This document shows, in pieces, positions 7,725 through 16,929 of a stretch of DNA of 64,000 bases (positions are counted from its first letter, which is position 1; every line of letters starts with the position of its first letter). Both the position numbers and the translations under genes were made by a program. The DNA is from JBFONV01 sp040779335. Its GTDB lineage: Bacteria > Pseudomonadota > Gammaproteobacteria > Enterobacterales > Alteromonadaceae. The notes beneath the pieces are model-generated. The model saw only the letters and a list, made by a program, of their open reading frames with translations. It searched no databases and was not told where the DNA came from. The DNA lies in assembly GCA_040779335.1 (NCBI GenBank), contig JBFONV010000002.1:186001-250000 (forward strand), read 5' to 3'.

Positions 7725-10292
7725 ATGACTTTACCAAACCTCAATTTATCTTCTCACACCCCGATGATGCGTCAATACCTAACCATTAAGGCAGAATTTA
7801 GTAATATTCTGGTCTTTTATCGTATGGGTGATTTTTACGAATTATTTTTTGATGACGCTAAAAAAGCGGCGGATCTATTAGATATATCCCTTACTGCTCG
7901 TGGCAAGACCGGCGGCAATGCTATCCCGATGGCAGGTGTCCCTTATCATGCCGTGGAAACATACCTCGCTAAATTAGTTCAATTAGGTGAGTCTGTCGCG
8001 ATCTGTGAGCAAATTGGCGATCCTGCCACCAGTCAAGGACCCGTTGAGCGCAAGGTCGTTAGAGTTGTCACCCCTGGTACTGTCAGCGACGAAGCCTTAC
8101 TTACCGATAAACAAGACAACCTTATTGTCGCTATTTCTGAGTCAACACAAGGCTACGGCATTGCGTATTTAGACATGACTAGCGGACGTTTTGTCATCAC
8201 AGAGCCGTCAACACAAGAGCAACTGCAAGCAGAGTTACAGCGCTTGTCCCCTGCTGAATTGTTGTATCCTGAATCATTTTCTAATGTCGAGTTAATCAAA
8301 AGTAGGAAAGGTTTACGACGTCGCGGCGATTGGGAATATGACCTAGAAACCGCTGTTAATGTATTGAATAAGCAATTTGACACTAAAGAATTGTCTGGAT
8401 TCGGTGTTGAAGATAAACAACGAGGATTATCGGCTGCAGGATGTTTATTTCAGTATGTAAAAGATAGTCAACGTACCGCATTACCCCATATTCGAGCAAT
8501 TAAGTGTGAATCAGCCGCTACTGGCGTAGTGCTAGATGCTGCTACACGCAGGAATTTGGAACTCACCCAAAACCTGCATGGAAGTCACGAAAATACCCTT
8601 GCCGCTATTCTTGATGTTAGTGCGACTCCTATGGGCTCAAGGTTACTAAAGCGTTGGCTACATTTTCCTTTGCGCGATTTAACCATTTTAAACAATCGCC
8701 AAGCTGTCATTGGTGATATCCTTGGCTGCGATATTCAAGCGGATCTGTTTAAAGAATTAAAGCAGCTTGGTGATATTGAACGCATTGTCGCTCGTATCGC
8801 CCTGCGCTCGGCAAGACCGCGAGATTTTGCGCGTTTACGTAATGCATTGCAGCACTTACCCGCTATACAAAACATTTTAATCGCTGGCAGTTCAACACAC
8901 CTCAATACCTTAGCCAAACAAAGTCAACCAATACCTAAATTACAGGGATTATTAGAATACGCTATTGTTGAAAATCCTCCGGTCCTTATTCGCGATGGCG
9001 GAGTCATTGCACCAGGCTATCATGATGAATTAGACGTATTGCGCGATCTCAGTGACGGTGCGACTGAATTTTTAGCGCAATTGGAAGAACGTGAAAAAGC
9101 TCGTACTGGGATACAAACGCTGAAAGTGGGTTATAACAAGGTGCACGGCTTTTATATAGAAATTAGCCGCAGTGCTGCCAACGAAGTGCCCAGCGATTAT
9201 ATCCGTCGACAAACCCTTAAAAACAATGAACGCTTTATCACCGATGAATTAAAGCAACATGAAGAAACCGTGCTGAGTGCACAAAGTAAGTTTTTAGCAT
9301 TAGAAAAGCGTTTATATGATGAGCTATTTGATCTGGTCTTGCCAGAATTAGCCAGTTTACAGCAACTTGCGCAAGCAATTGCTGAGCTTGACGTACTAAA
9401 TACTTTTGCCGAACGTGCCGACAGCTTAAATTATGTCAAACCACAATTGACTATTGAAACCGGCATTAATATTGAAGCGGGTCGTCATCCAGTTGTCGAG
9501 CGCATGACACAAGAAGCCTTTATCGCGAACCCTGTAGTGCTAACCACACAACGTAAAATGCTTATTATTACCGGGCCCAATATGGGCGGTAAATCAACCT
9601 ATATGCGCCAAACGGCATTAATTGTGTTACTTGCACACATTGGCTGTTACGTGCCAGCCAGCGCAGCAACAATTGGTATGGTTGATAGAATATTTACACG
9701 TATCGGTGCGTCGGATGATCTAGCCAGTGGTCGTTCTACCTTTATGGTTGAAATGACAGAAACTGCCAATATTTTGCATAATGCCACCGATAAAAGTTTA
9801 GTTTTACTGGATGAAATTGGTCGAGGGACAAGTACCTATGACGGCTTGTCGCTTGCTTGGGCCTGTGCCGAAATGTTAGCAATGCAAACCAAAGCGTTCA
9901 CATTATTTGCTAGCCACTATTTCGAACTCACCATGTTAGCTGAAAACTTATCAGGATTGGCCAATGTGCATTTAGATGCAGTAGAGCATGGCGATAAGAT
10001 TATTTTCATGCATGCGGTGCAAGAAGGTGCAGCAAGTAAAAGCTTTGGTTTGCAGGTTGCTCAACTAGCGGGCGTGCCCAAACCTGTAATTATGCGAGCC
10101 AAGCAACGTCTTGCAGAATTAGAAGCACAGCAAGCACCATCAATATTGTCACAAGAGAATAATATTTTCGAGCAGTTGCCACTGATAGAGCAACGCCATC
10201 CCGTTGTCGATAAACTGAATTCGGTAGATGTGAACGAGCTAAGTCCTCGCCAAGCATTAGAGTTATTATTTGAGTTAAAAGAGCAAATCTGA
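7725..10292 (+). CDS. mutS: DNA mismatch repair protein MutS
   Basis: MutS recognises mismatches and small loops and recruits MutL. At 855 residues it is the normal length. The N-terminal mismatch-binding domain has the FYRMGDFYELFFDDA segment containing the Phe-x-Glu wedge. The connector, core/lever and clamp domains follow. The C-terminal ATPase has Walker A GPNMGGKST, the segment SDDLASGRSTFMVEM, Walker B VLLDEIGRGTSTYDGLS and the ASHYFELT switch. The extreme C-terminus (SPRQALELLFELKE) fits the tetramerisation helix. I chose ATG 7725 because it puts the MMRQYLTIKAE helix at the usual distance; another ATG four bases earlier is out of frame. The gene is divergent from recA and converges on rpoS. 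Confidence 0.98.
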   Translation: MTLPNLNLSSHTPMMRQYLTIKAEFSNILVFYRMGDFYELFFDDAKKAADLLDISLTARGKTGGNAIPMAGVPYHAVETYLAKLVQLGESVAICEQIGDPATSQGPVERKVVRVVTPGTVSDEALLTDKQDNLIVAISESTQGYGIAYLDMTSGRFVITEPSTQEQLQAELQRLSPAELLYPESFSNVELIKSRKGLRRRGDWEYDLETAVNVLNKQFDTKELSGFGVEDKQRGLSAAGCLFQYVKDSQRTALPHIRAIKCESAATGVVLDAATRRNLELTQNLHGSHENTLAAILDVSATPMGSRLLKRWLHFPLRDLTILNNRQAVIGDILGCDIQADLFKELKQLGDIERIVARIALRSARPRDFARLRNALQHLPAIQNILIAGSSTHLNTLAKQSQPIPKLQGLLEYAIVENPPVLIRDGGVIAPGYHDELDVLRDLSDGATEFLAQLEEREKARTGIQTLKVGYNKVHGFYIEISRSAANEVPSDYIRRQTLKNNERFITDELKQHEETVLSAQSKFLALEKRLYDELFDLVLPELASLQQLAQAIAELDVLNTFAERADSLNYVKPQLTIETGINIEAGRHPVVERMTQEAFIANPVVLTTQRKMLIITGPNMGGKSTYMRQTALIVLLAHIGCYVPASAATIGMVDRIFTRIGASDDLASGRSTFMVEMTETANILHNATDKSLVLLDEIGRGTSTYDGLSLAWACAEMLAMQTKAFTLFASHYFELTMLAENLSGLANVHLDAVEHGDKIIFMHAVQEGAASKSFGLQVAQLAGVPKPVIMRAKQRLAELEAQQAPSILSQENNIFEQLPLIEQRHPVVDKLNSVDVNELSPRQALELLFELKEQI

Positions 10293-10312
10293 TCAAGGGT
10301 ATTTTAAAACAA

Positions 10313-10338
10313 AAAAACCAGCGATTTAGCTGGTTTTT
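10313..10338. terminator. bidirectional terminator between mutS and rpoS
   Basis: Perfect 10-bp stem AAAAACCAGC (10313-10322) / GCTGGTTTTT (10329-10338) with a GATTTA loop. The A and T runs on both sides suit both convergent genes. Confidence 0.88.
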
Positions 10339-10358
10339 CACTATGTATGCTCTCCGTT

Positions 10359-11285
10359 TTAGTCTTGGAAAATAGCTTCAATAGACAGATCTTGCTGACT
10401 TAAAATATCGCGTAAACGCTTCAACGCTTCTACTTGAATTTGTCTAACGCGCTCACGGGTTAAGCCGATCTCAACACCAACATCTTCTAACGTTGCTGCT
10501 TCGTAACCCATTAAACCAAATCGACGAGCAAGTACTTCTCTTTGTTTAGAGTTAAGCTCATTTAACCAATGAATAATATTATTATTCATATCATCCGATT
10601 GTAAATGATTTTCAGGACCACCACCTTTTTCATCAGGGATAACATCCAGTAAAGCCTTATCGCTATCACCACCAAACGGGGTATCAACAGAAGTAATGCG
10701 TTCATTTAAACGTAACATTTTACTGACATCAGCAACTGGCTTATCAAGTGCTTGTGCTATATCCTCTGCGGTAGGCTCATGATCCAGTTTCTGTACAAGT
10801 TCTCTTGAGGTACGTAAATATATATTTAATTCTTTGACTACATGGATAGGAAGACGAATAGTGCGTGTTTGATTCATAATAGCCCGTTCAATCGTTTGAC
10901 GGATCCACCATGTTGCGTACGTTGAAAATCTAAAGCCTCGTTCAGGATCAAATTTCTCTACCGCTCGGATCAAGCCTAAATTACCTTCTTCAATTAAATC
11001 AAGTAAGGGTAAACCACGGTTATTATATCTGCGGGCAATTTTAACGACTAAGCGTAAGTTACTTTCGATCATTCGTTTACGCGAAGGCTCATCACCTTTA
11101 AGTGCAAGGCGCGAAAAGTACACTTCTTCTTCTGCGGTTAACAACGGGGAAAAGCCAATCTCACTCAAATATAACTGAGTTGCATCTAAATTTGACGGAA
11201 CCTCATCCTGAGCTTTTGATATTACTTCCTTGGCGTTTTTCTTCTCATCGACTACGGCTGCTTTTAATTCTTTTTCTATTCCCAT
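10359..11285 (-). CDS. rpoS: RNA polymerase sigma factor RpoS
   Basis: The stationary-phase and general stress sigma factor, 308 residues. A variable N-terminus of about 30 residues leads into region 1.2 (DATQLYLSEIGFSPLLTAEEEV). Region 2 follows with ESNLRLVVKIARRYNNRGLPLLDLIEEGNLGLIRAVEKFD, then the -10-binding RGFRFSTYATWWIRQTIERAIM. Region 3 is RLPIHVVKELN, and region 4 has the HTH EVLARRFGLMGYEAATLEDVGVEIGLTRERVRQIQVEALKRL. Spacing and the TRTIRLP motif distinguish it from RpoD. A GGGAGA ribosome site precedes the ATG. It lies downstream of nlpD, the conserved order, so the main rpoS promoter probably lies within nlpD as in other gammaproteobacteria (inference). Confidence 0.97.
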   Translation of the reverse strand: MGIEKELKAAVVDEKKNAKEVISKAQDEVPSNLDATQLYLSEIGFSPLLTAEEEVYFSRLALKGDEPSRKRMIESNLRLVVKIARRYNNRGLPLLDLIEEGNLGLIRAVEKFDPERGFRFSTYATWWIRQTIERAIMNQTRTIRLPIHVVKELNIYLRTSRELVQKLDHEPTAEDIAQALDKPVADVSKMLRLNERITSVDTPFGGDSDKALLDVIPDEKGGGPENHLQSDDMNNNIIHWLNELNSKQREVLARRFGLMGYEAATLEDVGVEIGLTRERVRQIQVEALKRLRDILSQQDLSIEAIFQD

Positions 11286-11369
11286 GCTATCTCTCCCATA
11301 AAATCTAGCAAAGTTTAAATTAATGACTAAATATTCACGTTATCTCCATATTTATAGTTATAGGTATTA

Positions 11370-12230
11370 TTATTTTTTAGGTAAATATTTCTTAGGATTT
11401 ACCGACTTGCCACGAAAGCGAACTTCAAAATGAAGCATGACCCTTTCGGCATCTGTATCTCCCATTCGAGCAATTACATCTCCTGCTTTTACCGACTGTT
11501 GTTCTTTCACTAAGATGCTGTCATTGTGGGCGTACGCGCTAAGGTAATCATCATTGTGTTTGACTATGATTAACTTCCCGTATCCATTCAGTGCATCTCC
11601 AGCATAAACGACTTTACCATCAGCTGCTGCTTTTACCTTGTCACCACGACGACCCGCGATGTCAATTCCTTTATTACCTTGTGCTGCTGTGGAAAACGAT
11701 GCAATAATTTTACCCTTTGCAGGCCACTGCCATTTCCGAATTTTTTGGGAAAATACAGTGGGGTTAGTAACCGATTTTTTGCTTACATTTTGCCCAGTTG
11801 CAATTCCACCATACTCCTGCTTTTTATTCGGCGCAACTGCTTTTTTCACCCCTGAATGCATGTTTTCACTAGAGCTTTTAGTCGGTTTTTTAGTGTAGGT
11901 CTTGTTACTACTAGGCTGGCTATGTTTTGCAGATAAATTTAATTTTTGTCCGGGAAATATTTTATAAGGTGATGAAATATTATTCAGTTTTGCAAGTGTG
12001 CGCACATCGACATCAGCACGCCATGCAATTGAATAGAGAGTTTCGCCCTTCTTGACTATATATTGACTTGCCGCAATGCTGTTTTTAACTTTTTGGCTTA
12101 ATGGTATTGCCCCTTGAACATCAACAACTGGCGCAGGACTTTTTCGCGTACTACAACCAATCATAAGTAATGGCAGTAGTACGGACAAAATAAGATATTT
12201 AGATAATTGGTATTGTTGATTCCCTAGCAT
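11370..12230 (-). CDS. nlpD: LysM/LytM-domain lipoprotein NlpD, amidase activator
   Basis: An outer-membrane lipoprotein of 286 residues. It has a signal sequence with lipobox LLMIGC (lipidated Cys26), a LysM peptidoglycan-binding domain at about residues 57-101 (YIVKKGETLYSIAWRADVDVRTLAKLNNI...PGQKL), a Lys/Ser/Thr-rich linker and a C-terminal LytM (M23) domain at about 175-283. In the LytM domain the first metal-ligand His is replaced (GNKGIDIAG), although AYAHN and LHFEV remain. It is therefore probably not a hydrolase but, like known NlpD, an activator of the AmiC-type septal amidase during daughter-cell separation. It sits directly upstream of rpoS and downstream of the yqaA-like gene, the conserved order. 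Confidence 0.93.
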   Translation of the reverse strand: MLGNQQYQLSKYLILSVLLPLLMIGCSTRKSPAPVVDVQGAIPLSQKVKNSIAASQYIVKKGETLYSIAWRADVDVRTLAKLNNISSPYKIFPGQKLNLSAKHSQPSSNKTYTKKPTKSSSENMHSGVKKAVAPNKKQEYGGIATGQNVSKKSVTNPTVFSQKIRKWQWPAKGKIIASFSTAAQGNKGIDIAGRRGDKVKAAADGKVVYAGDALNGYGKLIIVKHNDDYLSAYAHNDSILVKEQQSVKAGDVIARMGDTDAERVMLHFEVRFRGKSVNPKKYLPKK

Positions 12231-12251
12231 AACTAATTATGTTGATTAAAA

Positions 12252-12830
12252 TTAGCGAGTAAGTAAATAGGCGAACACAATTAGTAACACAATTGCCCAC
12301 CCCAAAATATCAATCCACTGTCGTAATTTTTTCTCCATCGCCACTCCACCCCATCGTATTAATCCAGCAACAAGGAAAAATCGCATACCACGTCCAATAG
12401 TTGACGCCATTAAAAATGGTAAAAAAAGCATATGCAAAAAGCCAGCACTCACCGTAAATAATTTATAGGGAATTGGCGAAAACCCAGCCAAGAAAACCAC
12501 CCATACCCCCCAATCATTAAACCAAGCGATAGCTTTATCAAAACGAGCTTGATAACCAAACTCGGTGATCAAAGGCTGGATCCAGGGCTCAAACATATAA
12601 AATCCGAGCCAATAACCCACTACGCCACCAATAACAGATGCACAAGTTGTTAAAGTCGCTAATTGCCAAGCTCGATCTGGTTTGGCTAATACCATAGGTG
12701 CCAATAAGACGTCGGGGGGCACGGGAAAAAAAACAGATTCGGCAAACGTTAGCACAGCAAGCATTTTCGGCGCAAGCCGATGCTCAGACCATTTAAGCGT
12801 CCAGTCATATAACGCGGAGAATATTTTCAA
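12252..12830 (-). CDS. YqaA/DedA-like membrane protein (SNARE-associated family)
   Basis: A 192-residue inner-membrane protein with several hydrophobic segments. They lie near residues 20-45 (LAVLTFAESVFFPVPPDVLLAPMVLA), 60-80 (CASVIGGVVGYWLGFYMF), 108-130 (WVVFLAGFSPIPYKLFTVSAGFLHM), 138-160 and a last one at 172-190. The E..FFPVPPD and G.SPIPYK.FT.SAG re-entrant-loop-like motifs are typical of the YqaA branch of the DedA/VTT superfamily, whose better-known members are lipid scramblases or transporters. The exact substrate is unknown. The start overlaps the pcm stop by four bases, so pcm and this gene are translationally coupled inside the surE-pcm-nlpD-rpoS block. Confidence 0.85.
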   Translation of the reverse strand: MKIFSALYDWTLKWSEHRLAPKMLAVLTFAESVFFPVPPDVLLAPMVLAKPDRAWQLATLTTCASVIGGVVGYWLGFYMFEPWIQPLITEFGYQARFDKAIAWFNDWGVWVVFLAGFSPIPYKLFTVSAGFLHMLFLPFLMASTIGRGMRFFLVAGLIRWGGVAMEKKLRQWIDILGWAIVLLIVFAYLLTR

Positions 12831-13489
12831 GAAACAGCTCCTGGCACTAAGGGCACAAAACGAACGGCTTCAATTTGCTGTTCATGATATTGATCGCCTT
12901 GGCGAGTGACGAGCTTTAATATTTGGTTTTGCTCGCCAACGGGAATAACGAGCTTACCTCCATCCGCCAATTGTTCTAATAATGCTGGCGGGATACTTGT
13001 AGGTGCTGCGGTGACAATGATTGCTTCAAAGGGCGCTTTACTTATCCAGCCCTTCCAACCATCGCCATGTTTCATTGAGACATTATGCAAATCCATCGCC
13101 TGTAACCGTCTTTTTGCTTGCCATTGCAGTGCTTTAATACGTTCTACCGAGAAAACTTGGTCGGTAAGCTGCGCTAAAATAGCCGTTTGATAGCCGGAGC
13201 CAGTGCCAATTTCAAGAATATTCGCTGGTCGTTTATCAGCAATTAATAACTCAGACATTTTTGCGACAATATAAGGCTGAGAAATAGTTTGTCCCTGACC
13301 AATGGGCAAAGCGGTATTATCATAAGCTTTATGGGCTAATATTTCTGGTACAAATATATGCCTTGGGGTACGGGCAATAGCTTGAAGTACGTTTTGATCA
13401 ACAATACCTTCTGCTTGAAGTTTTTGCGCTAACAGCTCACCACTGCGACTTGATTTTCCACTGACATTACTGCCAACTCTAACGTTCAT
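12827..13489 (-). CDS. pcm: protein-L-isoaspartate O-methyltransferase
   Basis: Pcm methylates L-isoaspartyl residues in damaged proteins using AdoMet, starting their repair. It has 220 residues, normal for the family. Visible are RTPRHIFVPE, the family signature ALPIGQGQTISQPYIVAKM, the AdoMet motif I ILEIGTGSGYQTAILA, motif II VFSVERI, GDGWKGW and the post-motif FEAIIVTAAP. The gene lies 11 bases downstream of surE and overlaps the following yqaA-like gene by four bases, consistent with cotranscription. surE-pcm-nlpD-rpoS is a widely conserved stress and stationary-phase cluster. Confidence 0.96.
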   Translation of the reverse strand: MNVRVGSNVSGKSSRSGELLAQKLQAEGIVDQNVLQAIARTPRHIFVPEILAHKAYDNTALPIGQGQTISQPYIVAKMSELLIADKRPANILEIGTGSGYQTAILAQLTDQVFSVERIKALQWQAKRRLQAMDLHNVSMKHGDGWKGWISKAPFEAIIVTAAPTSIPPALLEQLADGGKLVIPVGEQNQILKLVTRQGDQYHEQQIEAVRFVPLVPGAVS

Positions 13490-13500
13490 AATACTGCTCT

Positions 13501-14253
13501 TTATAATGAAAGTTCATTCATCCATTCGGTCATTGGCGAAATACTACCGTAGGCAGTCATATCGACAGTTAAAGGTGTTACTGATGCATAACCATTGGTC
13601 ACGGCATAAAAATCAGTGCCTTCACCCGCATCTTGTTCTTTACCCAATGAGCCATACCAATAAATATCTCTTTTCCACGGATCCTGCATTTTTTTCATGG
13701 TTTCAGCTTTGTGACGATGGCCAAGTCGCGTTACTTGGATCCCTTTAAGTTCAGACAATGGAATATCAGGCACATTAATATTTAAAATTTGATCCACTGG
13801 CAAAGGATGAACTTTTAATCGCTGAATTAATTTAGCGGTAACCACTGCCGCGGTTTGATAATTTTGTTCATGTTTACCCACCAGCGAAACAGCAATAGCG
13901 GGAACCCCCATATGCCTTCCCTCGGTAGCTGCTGCCACTGTACCTGAATACAAGGTATCATCGCCCAAATTGGCACCGTTGTTAATACCTGCCACCACTA
14001 AATCAATTTTATCAGTCATTAACTGGCTAATACCTAAATGCACTGCGTCGGTAGGCGTGCCATTAACTGAAACATAACCGTTGTCGAGGGTCTGTGCACG
14101 CAGAGGATTCAACAGCGTCAGTGAATTACTTGCACCACTGCAGTTTCTGTCTGGCGCCACTACCGTTACTGAATTGTATTTAGTCAGTTCTTGTTGGAGA
14201 ATTTTTATCCCTAGCGCATGTACGCCATCGTCGTTGCTTAGTAATATATTCAT
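13501..14253 (-). CDS. surE: 5'/3'-nucleotidase SurE
   Basis: SurE is a metal-dependent nucleoside monophosphatase involved in stationary-phase survival. It has 250 residues, the normal length. It opens MNILLSNDDGVHALGI, where the paired Asp bind the metal, and continues with VVAPDRNCSGASNSLTL, NGTPTDAVHLG, LVVAGINNGANLGDDTLYSGTVAAATEGR and LNINVPD. All are family signatures. Its start overlaps the truD stop by four bases, so it is translationally coupled to truD upstream and followed closely by pcm. Confidence 0.96.
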   Translation of the reverse strand: MNILLSNDDGVHALGIKILQQELTKYNSVTVVAPDRNCSGASNSLTLLNPLRAQTLDNGYVSVNGTPTDAVHLGISQLMTDKIDLVVAGINNGANLGDDTLYSGTVAAATEGRHMGVPAIAVSLVGKHEQNYQTAAVVTAKLIQRLKVHPLPVDQILNINVPDIPLSELKGIQVTRLGHRHKAETMKKMQDPWKRDIYWYGSLGKEQDAGEGTDFYAVTNGYASVTPLTVDMTAYGSISPMTEWMNELSL

Positions 14254-15308
14254 ACTATTGATTCACCAGCATTGTCTGATGTCACCCGTTCAGTCATATC
14301 TTGATAATCTAGAAGCTCTCGCATCACAGTGGTTGCGTAACATCCCGCAGGTAAAAAGAAAGATAAAGTAACATTATTGCCATCAACAACAAGCTGAGGT
14401 TTTTCGATATTAAGGCGAATTCTTCGGCGTTCCTGTTTCAAACCAAACCGAGGTAATCCATGACATAAATCCTGATGCTCTGCTACCACACTATTTTCAA
14501 CGGATAATGCGTCGCCTGTAGTCATCAATTCACCAGCGCCCCACATGGGTGCAGTAATATCGATATCTTTTTCAATTAATCGACGCTCGAGCGTATCGTC
14601 AATATCTTCGACTGAAAACACTGACTGAGTGCCTGCTAGCATCATAACGTCGCCATTTTGGATGGTATTAAATATATTTGCTTTAATGCGCGCATTAACT
14701 ACTGCATTAAACAGATAAGAGCGAGCCGCTGATAAATACATGCCGCGCTTTTTCTTGTCTTTAACTTTAGTGCCACTAAACAATGCTTTCGCTTTATCAA
14801 TATTTCCACCATCAATACCAAAGCGTTGCTCGCCAAAATAATTAGGTACGCCATGCTCAACAATTCTTTGCCAGCGTTGCTGTAAGTCGTCAATATCAGA
14901 AACATTACGTAAGGTTAATTCAAAACGGTTGCCAGTAAGGGCACCTGTACGCAATTTTTTATTGTGTCGTGCATAAGTGATCACCTCAACACCATCAATG
15001 TTTAGATCGCTTAAATCAAAAATTTCTTTACCAGGCACATGCACGCCAAACCATTGCTCAGTCACCGCGAAACGATCTTTTAGTCCGGCATACGACACTA
15101 AAGACTCTTTTACAGCGAAGTATTTGGCTAATTGGCGAGCAACAAATACGGTATTAGTGCCTGTTTTTCTAATGTGAATAAGTAAATGCTCACCTTCACC
15201 ACAAGGTAAAAAAGGTAAACATTCAAACACTTTAAAATCGCTTTTTTCTGTACGCAATTGCCCCGTTGCTTTTGGAAGACCATTTAAATAAGCCAAGTTT
15301 AAAGTCAT
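14250..15308 (-). CDS. truD: tRNA pseudouridine(13) synthase TruD
   Basis: TruD makes pseudouridine at position 13 of tRNA-Glu. The 352-residue product from ATG 15308 begins MTLNLAYLNGLPKATG. It has the TruD motifs FKVFECLPF, GTNTVFVARQLAKYF, the catalytic segment SYAGLKDRFAVTEQWF (catalytic Asp in GLKDR), GNRFELTLR, PNYFGEQRFG and the TRUD insertion domain near AAARSYLFN. An in-frame GTG at 15320 would overlap ispF by eight bases and has no clear ribosome site, so I prefer the ATG, which has GTGGAT at a sensible distance. It lies between ispF and surE in a tightly packed block. Confidence 0.94.
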   Translation of the reverse strand: MTLNLAYLNGLPKATGQLRTEKSDFKVFECLPFLPCGEGEHLLIHIRKTGTNTVFVARQLAKYFAVKESLVSYAGLKDRFAVTEQWFGVHVPGKEIFDLSDLNIDGVEVITYARHNKKLRTGALTGNRFELTLRNVSDIDDLQQRWQRIVEHGVPNYFGEQRFGIDGGNIDKAKALFSGTKVKDKKKRGMYLSAARSYLFNAVVNARIKANIFNTIQNGDVMMLAGTQSVFSVEDIDDTLERRLIEKDIDITAPMWGAGELMTTGDALSVENSVVAEHQDLCHGLPRFGLKQERRRIRLNIEKPQLVVDGNNVTLSFFLPAGCYATTVMRELLDYQDMTERVTSDNAGESIV

Positions 15309-15312
15309 GTCA

Positions 15313-15804
15313 TTATCCACAAGGTTGAGAGGAAATTTGTGTTAATAAAACCACCGCATGCACAGCAATACCTTCTTTACGCCCAGTGTATCCAAGCTTT
15401 TCGGTCGTGGTTGCTTTGACATTAACTTGGTCAATATCGGCGTGTAAATCTTCGGCTAAACACTGACGCATCGCGGTTAAATGCGGTGCCATCTTAGGAG
15501 ATTGAGCAACAATAGTGATATCAGCATTACCCAGCATGTATCCTTTATCTGTCATCAAAGAGACAACATGACGCAGCAATATACGACTGGATATATTCTC
15601 AAATTGCGCGTCAGTATCGGGGAAATGATTACCGATATCGCCTAAACATAACGCGCCTAAAATAGCGTCGCATAGAGCGTGAATAGCAACGTCGCCGTCA
15701 GAGTGGGCGAAAAAACCGACATGATGATCAAGTTCAACGCCTGCTATAATGAGTGGCTTATCTCCACCAAATTGATGGACGTCAAATCCGTGCCCTATTC
15801 GCAT
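15313..15804 (-). CDS. ispF: 2-C-methyl-D-erythritol 2,4-cyclodiphosphate synthase
   Basis: IspF cyclises CDP-methylerythritol 2-phosphate in the MEP isoprenoid pathway. It has 163 residues. The zinc ligands are in MRIGHGFDVHQFGG (Asp8, His10) and in the FFAHSDGDVAIHALCDAILGA motif (His42). GDIGNHFPDTD, ADITIVAQSPKMAPH and the C-terminal VNVKATTTEKLGYTGRKEGIAVHAVVL are canonical. Its start overlaps the end of ispD by ten bases, the usual fused or overlapping ispDF arrangement. Confidence 0.97.
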   Translation of the reverse strand: MRIGHGFDVHQFGGDKPLIIAGVELDHHVGFFAHSDGDVAIHALCDAILGALCLGDIGNHFPDTDAQFENISSRILLRHVVSLMTDKGYMLGNADITIVAQSPKMAPHLTAMRQCLAEDLHADIDQVNVKATTTEKLGYTGRKEGIAVHAVVLLTQISSQPCG

Positions 15805-16508
15805 ACTGCTTCCTGTTGTTTGGTTAAAATAAATGCCGCCAGAGTCAGATCATCAGCGCGAGTTATTTTAATGTTATCGCTGCTACCTTCTACCACCTGA
15901 CTCGGTAACTGTGCATATTCCATCGCTGAAGATTCATCTGTAATGTCTATGCCATTATGCAAAGCAGTTTCAATGGCAGTACGTAATTCGTCGACTTTAA
16001 ACATTTGTGGAGTAAGCGCGTGCCACAACGCGCTTCTGTCGACGGTAGTTAACACGTTATTTTTGTCATCGGTTCGCTTCATCGTGTCACGTACCGGTGC
16101 AGCTAACAATCCACCTTGGTCGCTTTCATGGCAAAGTGTAATCAGGGTACTTATATCTTTTAAAGGCACACAAGGTCGCGCCGCGTCGTGCACCAACACC
16201 CATGGGTATTGCTGGGCATCAATCGCCTGAATGCCGGCCAAAACTGAATCAACTCTTTCAACACCACCGACGACCGTTTGCACTTTTGGATGATTCATCA
16301 ATGAAGTGTCCTGATAATACTCATCACTGCTACTGAGCGCTATGATGACTTTATCAATGCTGGGATGGGCTAATAAACGATTTACGGTATGCTCTAATAT
16401 AGTGCTATTGTGCAAAGATAAATATTGCTTAGGACGGTGACTTTGCATGCGTTTGCCAACGCCTGCAGCAGGTACCACAACTACTAAAGGCTCAATTAAT
16501 TTAGCCAT
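15795..16508 (-). CDS. ispD: 2-C-methyl-D-erythritol 4-phosphate cytidylyltransferase
   Basis: IspD couples CTP to methylerythritol 4-phosphate in the MEP pathway. It has 237 residues with the nucleotide-binding start VVVPAAGVGKRMQSHRPKQYLSL, then LEHTVNRLLAH, VGGVERVDSVLAGI, VLVHDAARPCV, APVRDTMKRTD and the tail DITDESSAMEYA...VEGSSDNIKITRADDL. It follows ftsB after two bases and overlaps ispF, giving the conserved ftsB-ispD-ispF order. Confidence 0.96.
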   Translation of the reverse strand: MAKLIEPLVVVVPAAGVGKRMQSHRPKQYLSLHNSTILEHTVNRLLAHPSIDKVIIALSSSDEYYQDTSLMNHPKVQTVVGGVERVDSVLAGIQAIDAQQYPWVLVHDAARPCVPLKDISTLITLCHESDQGGLLAAPVRDTMKRTDDKNNVLTTVDRSALWHALTPQMFKVDELRTAIETALHNGIDITDESSAMEYAQLPSQVVEGSSDNIKITRADDLTLAAFILTKQQEAVCE

Positions 16509-16510
16509 AC

Positions 16511-16828
16511 TTACAACTTTTCCTCGGCTGCCTTTAGTCTTGGTTTGTTTTTAGTGGTGTTGGGCACGATACGATAAAAGGTTTCTTCTTCCTTTATCAT
16601 CCCGAGTTCATTACGGGCTCGCTCTTCAATCGCTTCAACACCTGATTTTAAGTCTTTGGTATCCACGTAAAGCAACTTGTTACGTTGCCGTAATTTTTCA
16701 TTATCACTTTGCTGACGAACCACTTCATCTTTTAATGCTAAATAGTCAGGCACACTATTTTTACCGAACCAAAGTCGGTATTGCAATAACACTAATAAAA
16801 TCAGCAAAACTGCTGTGATCATCCGCAT
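16511..16828 (-). CDS. ftsB: cell division protein FtsB
   Basis: A 105-residue bitopic membrane protein with a short cytoplasmic start, one transmembrane helix (residues 3-21, ITAVLLILLVLLQYRLWF) and a periplasmic coiled coil (about 28-70). The WFGKNS turn after the helix and the later IEERARNELGMIKEEETFYRIV block are FtsB hallmarks. FtsB forms the FtsQLB divisome complex that activates septal peptidoglycan synthesis. The usual neighbour eno is displaced by two additional genes upstream. Confidence 0.93.
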   Translation of the reverse strand: MRMITAVLLILLVLLQYRLWFGKNSVPDYLALKDEVVRQQSDNEKLRQRNKLLYVDTKDLKSGVEAIEERARNELGMIKEEETFYRIVPNTTKNKPRLKAAEEKL

Positions 16829-16929
16829 AACGTTGAAGCGAAGCCCAAAATCCCCTAATAATTAACTTGGTATTATAAGTGTGTAAGCTCTGCTGTAAAT
16901 AAAATTGCAGATTTAATATTGATTAAACA